Below are positions 6,076 to 8,028 of a DNA stretch of 8,028 bases, one piece after another. Below the pieces are notes generated by a model. That model saw only the letters and a program-made list of their open reading frames with translations. It searched no databases and was not told the origin of the DNA. Source of the stretch: Candidatus Thorarchaeota archaeon (GTDB taxonomy: Archaea > Asgardarchaeota > Thorarchaeia > Thorarchaeales > Thorarchaeaceae); the NCBI GenBank assembly GCA_030638785.1, contig DAOWDY010000157.1:1-8028 (forward strand), written 5' to 3'. How positions within the stretch are numbered: the first letter of the stretch is position 1; every line of letters starts with the position of its first letter. The position numbers and the translations under genes were made by a program.

Positions 6076-6083
6076 CTTCTTCT
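6053..6083 (+). repeat. Direct repeat copy 1 (attL-like): tRNA-Gly 3' end plus 8 bases
   Basis: This 31-base segment runs from T54 of the tRNA (TTCGAGTCCCGG...) through the encoded CCA and eight further pyrimidines (CTTCTTCT). The identical sequence recurs at 6604-6634. The intact tRNA belongs to this copy. The repeated pyrimidine tract may be the tRNA terminator. Such 3'-end duplications are the usual footprint of site-specific integration into a tRNA gene. Confidence 0.85.
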
Positions 6084-6084
6084 T

Positions 6085-6543
6085 CTAGTTCGCATTATTA
6101 TGTTCTTGATTCCTAATGTATATCCCCAGAACTAGAAGAGAGAGGATTGGAGTGATCGGAAGTGGTATGAGTAGAACAAATGTATAATCGACAAATACGA
6201 GATACGGTGTCACTATTAGAAGACCAAAAGCAGCCAAGTGTCCAATTAGAGTGGTCCTCTCTCCGGTCCTATGTGGAAAATTAAGAGTGAGATAGGTTCC
6301 GACTAACAACCATATCAGAAGCAAGTAAGTAAATTCAAGAAAATGCCGAGTATGTATTGGATTATGAATATGAAAAGGGAACCAAGATAATTCACCAAAG
6401 ATAAAGACTAGACCACCTAATGGTGGAGGTTGCACCCAATTAACGACTCCGGAAACCAAATACACCATAGGAGAGAGGATTACAGAAAGAAAAATGACAA
6501 ATCTATAGTGTATTTCTTTGAGTTGTTGCATATACAACACCAT
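6085..6543 (-). CDS. Hypothetical four-helix membrane protein, cargo of the tRNA-flanked insert
   Basis: A 152-residue unrecognised protein with four hydrophobic helices, counted from ATG 6543: about 13-37 ('RFVIFLSVILSPMVYLV...'), 65-86 ('FLEFTYLLLIWLLVGTYLTL'), 95-116 ('LIGHLAAFGLLIVTPYLVFV') and 119-141 ('VLLIPLPITPILSLLVLGIYI'). A short loop rich in aromatic residues and His ('SWFPFHIHNPIHTRHF') lies between helices 1 and 2. The frame stays open up to 6627, but the extra N-terminus begins 'MVRLPGLE', which is just the antisense reading of the tRNA T arm, so I reject that start. ATG 6543 is used here. ATG 6531 with GGTG six bases upstream is an equal alternative. The TAG stop lies one base inside the left repeat boundary, so the gene fills the insert. 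There is no catalytic motif. Function unknown. Confidence 0.62.
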   Translation of the reverse strand: MVLYMQQLKEIHYRFVIFLSVILSPMVYLVSGVVNWVQPPPLGGLVFIFGELSWFPFHIHNPIHTRHFLEFTYLLLIWLLVGTYLTLNFPHRTGERTTLIGHLAAFGLLIVTPYLVFVDYTFVLLIPLPITPILSLLVLGIYIRNQEHNNAN

Positions 6544-6603
6544 TGTATAAGGATAACATGGTTTCACGTTATTATTCCTTTCAATTCCTGAGGGGAACGG
6601 TAA

Positions 6604-6634
6604 TTCGAGTCCCGGCAGACGCACCACTTCTTCT
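6604..6634 (+). repeat. Direct repeat copy 2 (attR-like): truncated tRNA-Gly 3' end
   Basis: This is an exact 31-base copy of 6053-6083. The bases before it (GAACGGTAA) do not match the tRNA, so this copy carries only the T loop, 3' T stem, acceptor strand, CCA and pyrimidine tract, and cannot form a tRNA. Confidence 0.85.
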
Positions 6635-6640
6635 GTCGAT

Positions 6641-7576
6641 TCAGGTCATGTAGATTCGATTTCCGTTCGCCCAATACAACTTTCGAAGTACAGTGAGAGG
6701 CAGGTCGAGACCATTGATGAATGTCCCTCCAGAGTCCTTTGTATCTGGGTCAGTAAATGGCAGAGGAGTGTTCTTGACATCAGTATCCCAGAGAATTCGT
6801 TGCGCCTTCACTCGTCCATTGTAGTTGATTCGCGAAGTTTCATTCGAGGAAACATCAGTACCGAACAGGACTCGATCTTGATAACGCATCATAAAATCAC
6901 GTGACTTCTTAGTGTCTTTGCTCAGTTCTCGAGCCATCCATCGCGATGAAGCTGTATCAATGTAGACATTTGGGAACGTATCCAGCCATCTAGAGAGATT
7001 GGATAATCTGTGTATCTCTGGTTGTGAGCCAAAATGGGGAATCTGGAACTTCACACGGGGATGTCGCACTAGAACATTCTCTAACTGTTTCAGATGATCA
7101 TCCTTGAACCCATATTTCTTCGAATCTTGATAATGTGACGCATAGTAGGTGTCAGGGTCAGCAACATGAGTTATGATGGGCACATCTTCATCTTCTAAGG
7201 TCTGAAAGATTGGTTCAAGACGAACATCATCAAGTCGGAATCCACCTGGAACGGATTCATAATAATCACGCCAGCGAGGACCGAACCATGTCTTTGCCAG
7301 AGAGTAACCCTCGTCTTTGAGTTTAGATATCTCATCTATGATAGGTTGGATATTGTATTGTGCAATATCTCCAAGGGATAGATACTTGGCAAACACGATT
7401 CCTTCTGGATAGTGCTCTCGGGCTGCCTCAAATCCTTCCTTGGTGTGGACTATTCCAATCCGAGTAGTTATTCCAAGAGAGTTTCCAATTTCTACGAGTT
7501 TGTCGATGTCCTCAATGTTTCCAATGTGTGAGTGGGCATCAAAAATGGGTCCCTTGTACTTCCATGTGTCTGTCAA
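6641..7576 (-). CDS. Amidohydrolase family 2 (metal-dependent TIM-barrel hydrolase/decarboxylase)
   Basis: A 311-residue protein of the amidohydrolase-2 family (ACMSD-like TIM barrel), whose members hydrolyse or decarboxylate small organic acids with a bound metal ion. Metal-site positions are visible: 'DAHSHIG' with His15 and His17 at the end of strand 1, His137 in 'ITHVADP', His181 in 'IPHFGS' and Asp241 in 'FGTDVSS'. 'LAKTWFGPRW' (93-102) has a Lys at the family's strand-3 region. The length is normal for the family. The start is TTG 7576, the only usable one: an in-frame TGA lies 33 bases upstream and the HxH motif is already at residue 15. A strong GAGGAGGT lies 24 bases upstream of this TTG, too far for normal use. 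The stop is 6 bases from the right tRNA repeat. Substrate unknown. It follows the partial gene at 7633 by 56 bases. Confidence 0.8.
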   Translation of the reverse strand: MTDTWKYKGPIFDAHSHIGNIEDIDKLVEIGNSLGITTRIGIVHTKEGFEAAREHYPEGIVFAKYLSLGDIAQYNIQPIIDEISKLKDEGYSLAKTWFGPRWRDYYESVPGGFRLDDVRLEPIFQTLEDEDVPIITHVADPDTYYASHYQDSKKYGFKDDHLKQLENVLVRHPRVKFQIPHFGSQPEIHRLSNLSRWLDTFPNVYIDTASSRWMARELSKDTKKSRDFMMRYQDRVLFGTDVSSNETSRINYNGRVKAQRILWDTDVKNTPLPFTDPDTKDSGGTFINGLDLPLTVLRKLYWANGNRIYMT

Positions 7577-7600
7577 ATTATACCAAGGTTCGAGAGTGGG

Positions 7601-7608
7601 ACCTCCTC
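7601..7608 (-). promoter_or_regulatory. Orphan Shine-Dalgarno sequence upstream of the amidohydrolase
   Basis: On the minus strand this is GAGGAGGT, a near-perfect ribosome binding sequence. No ATG, GTG or TTG lies within the next 12 bases. The amidohydrolase TTG is 24 bases away. A rare start codon, mutation of the original start, or chance could explain it. Confidence 0.3.
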
Positions 7609-7632
7609 AAAAGCAATTCCCTCTAGGATATC

Positions 7633-8028
7633 TTACCGTTTTCGCAGGGTTGCCTTTACTCGACTAACGACTTGTGGACTGGGAGGAACAGCACCTGTGA
7701 ATGCAATTCTATTCCCGATAACAAAGAGTGGCGCAGAAGAATTAACAAACATCGTAAAACGTTCTGGCGAGTCAAGCGGTTCAGTCCCAGCCAACTCTAG
7801 CGCATTATTCAGTATCTCTATCCCACGTTCTGTACTGGACGAATCTTCATAATTCAGAACTTCGATATTTACCGATTCGCCAAGGGCATTCTTGACAGCA
7901 TCAAGACATTTCCTGAGCAAACTGCTCTGATTTAGTGTGATAGCTGGACTAGATGCTGGGTCACAAGAACCATCGTCACAATTCTCATCACCGGGATCTT
8001 TGGGTTCAACTTCCCCTACATGAAGACC
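7633..8028 (-). CDS. Partial protein, possible thioredoxin-fold, 5' end beyond the window
   Basis: The frame is open from the TAA at 7633 to the last base of the window (131 codons), so the start lies outside; a TTG at 7920 within it is not needed as a start. I do not firmly recognise it. The C-terminal part 'SAPLFVIGNRIAFTGAVPPSPQVVSRVKATLRK' region resembles the end of a thioredoxin-like fold, with a Pro before a strand, an 'IGNRIAFTG' hairpin and a last helix. Before it, 'LLRKCLDAVKNAL' and 'VNIEVLNYED' could be the first helix and second strand. A Cys pair lies in an acidic linker near the window edge ('NCDDGSCD', CxxxxC), which might be redox-active or metal-binding, but it is outside the usual CxxC position. 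No signal peptide can be judged. It sits 56 bases upstream of the amidohydrolase on the same strand and may share a transcript with it. Confidence 0.45.
   Translation of the reverse strand, partial: GLHVGEVEPKDPGDENCDDGSCDPASSPAITLNQSSLLRKCLDAVKNALGESVNIEVLNYEDSSSTERGIEILNNALELAGTEPLDSPERFTMFVNSSAPLFVIGNRIAFTGAVPPSPQVVSRVKATLRKR

Larger units (their letters stand above)
6053..6634. mobile_element. Putative minimal tRNA-Gly-targeted integrated element or its remnant
   Basis: Two identical 31-bp copies of the tRNA-Gly 3' end bracket 520 bases that hold one minus-strand gene for a four-helix membrane protein and nothing else. The unit (one repeat copy plus insert) is 551 bases. The left copy completes the tRNA; the right copy has lost the 5' half of the T stem and the rest of the tRNA. 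These are the features of attL and attR made by a tyrosine recombinase. No integrase, excisionase or replication gene is inside, so it is either a non-autonomous cassette mobilised in trans or a larger element after deletion. Beyond the right copy only 6 bases separate it from the stop of the amidohydrolase gene. The original order was probably tRNA and amidohydrolase meeting tail to tail. Confidence 0.6.

Noticed and set aside
5858..6076. Minus-strand open frame of 72 codons beginning MVRLPGLEPGPDP
   Set aside because: It is the antisense of the tRNA-Gly gene and its flank. The MVRLPGLEPGP start is a classic false call opposite tRNA T arms.
6544..6627. N-terminal extension of the membrane protein beginning MVRLPGLE
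   Set aside because: The extension starts inside the right tRNA repeat and reads the T arm antisense. Starts at 6543 or 6531 leave the four membrane helices intact.
1..8028. CRISPR array, IS element with transposase, or rRNA
   Set aside because: I found no regularly spaced repeats, no transposase or integrase protein and no rRNA-like sequence. The only significant long direct repeat I noticed is the tRNA 3' end.

Overview
The window looks archaeal and most likely comes from an Asgard archaeon. A Thorarchaeota-like or Lokiarchaeota-like source is my best guess, not a proven assignment. Pointers are a short longin-like protein of the kind Asgard genomes carry in many copies, archaeal TATA-box promoters (for example upstream of the tRNA and near 1771-1783), frequent GTG/TTG starts, short Shine-Dalgarno motifs, and moderate GC. 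All protein genes lie on the minus strand. The single tRNA gene is on the plus strand.

Layout from 1 to 8028: a stretch of 162 bases with only a 14-bp palindrome; a longin-like gene (163-549); two unrecognised small proteins (634-1155 and 1273-1653), the second with a strong TATA box and a perfect 18-bp palindrome upstream; two tandem 150-residue ferritin-like paralogues (1887-2339 and 2400-2852); an orotate-phosphoribosyltransferase-like gene (2920-3681); a multi-pass acyltransferase-3 membrane protein (3715-4833); a haloalkane dehalogenase of the HLD-I type with all five key residues (4957-5856); tRNA-Gly(GCC) (6001-6075); a one-gene insert flanked by a 31-bp direct repeat of the tRNA 3' end (6053-6634); a metal-dependent amidohydrolase (6641-7576); and the C-terminal part of a possible thioredoxin-fold protein that runs off the right edge (7633-8028).

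Reading in the transcription direction, the acyltransferase, the phosphoribosyltransferase-like gene and the ferritin pair are closely spaced (33, 67 and 60 bases) and could be one operon, but no shared pathway is evident. The dehalogenase has its own TATA box, arranged divergently from the tRNA promoter. The most interesting structure is the tRNA-Gly 3'-end duplication. It brackets a 520-base segment holding only a four-helix membrane protein, and it looks like a minimal or decayed tRNA-targeted integrative element with no integrase. The second point of interest is the ferritin-like pair, in which the two copies have lost different metal ligands.
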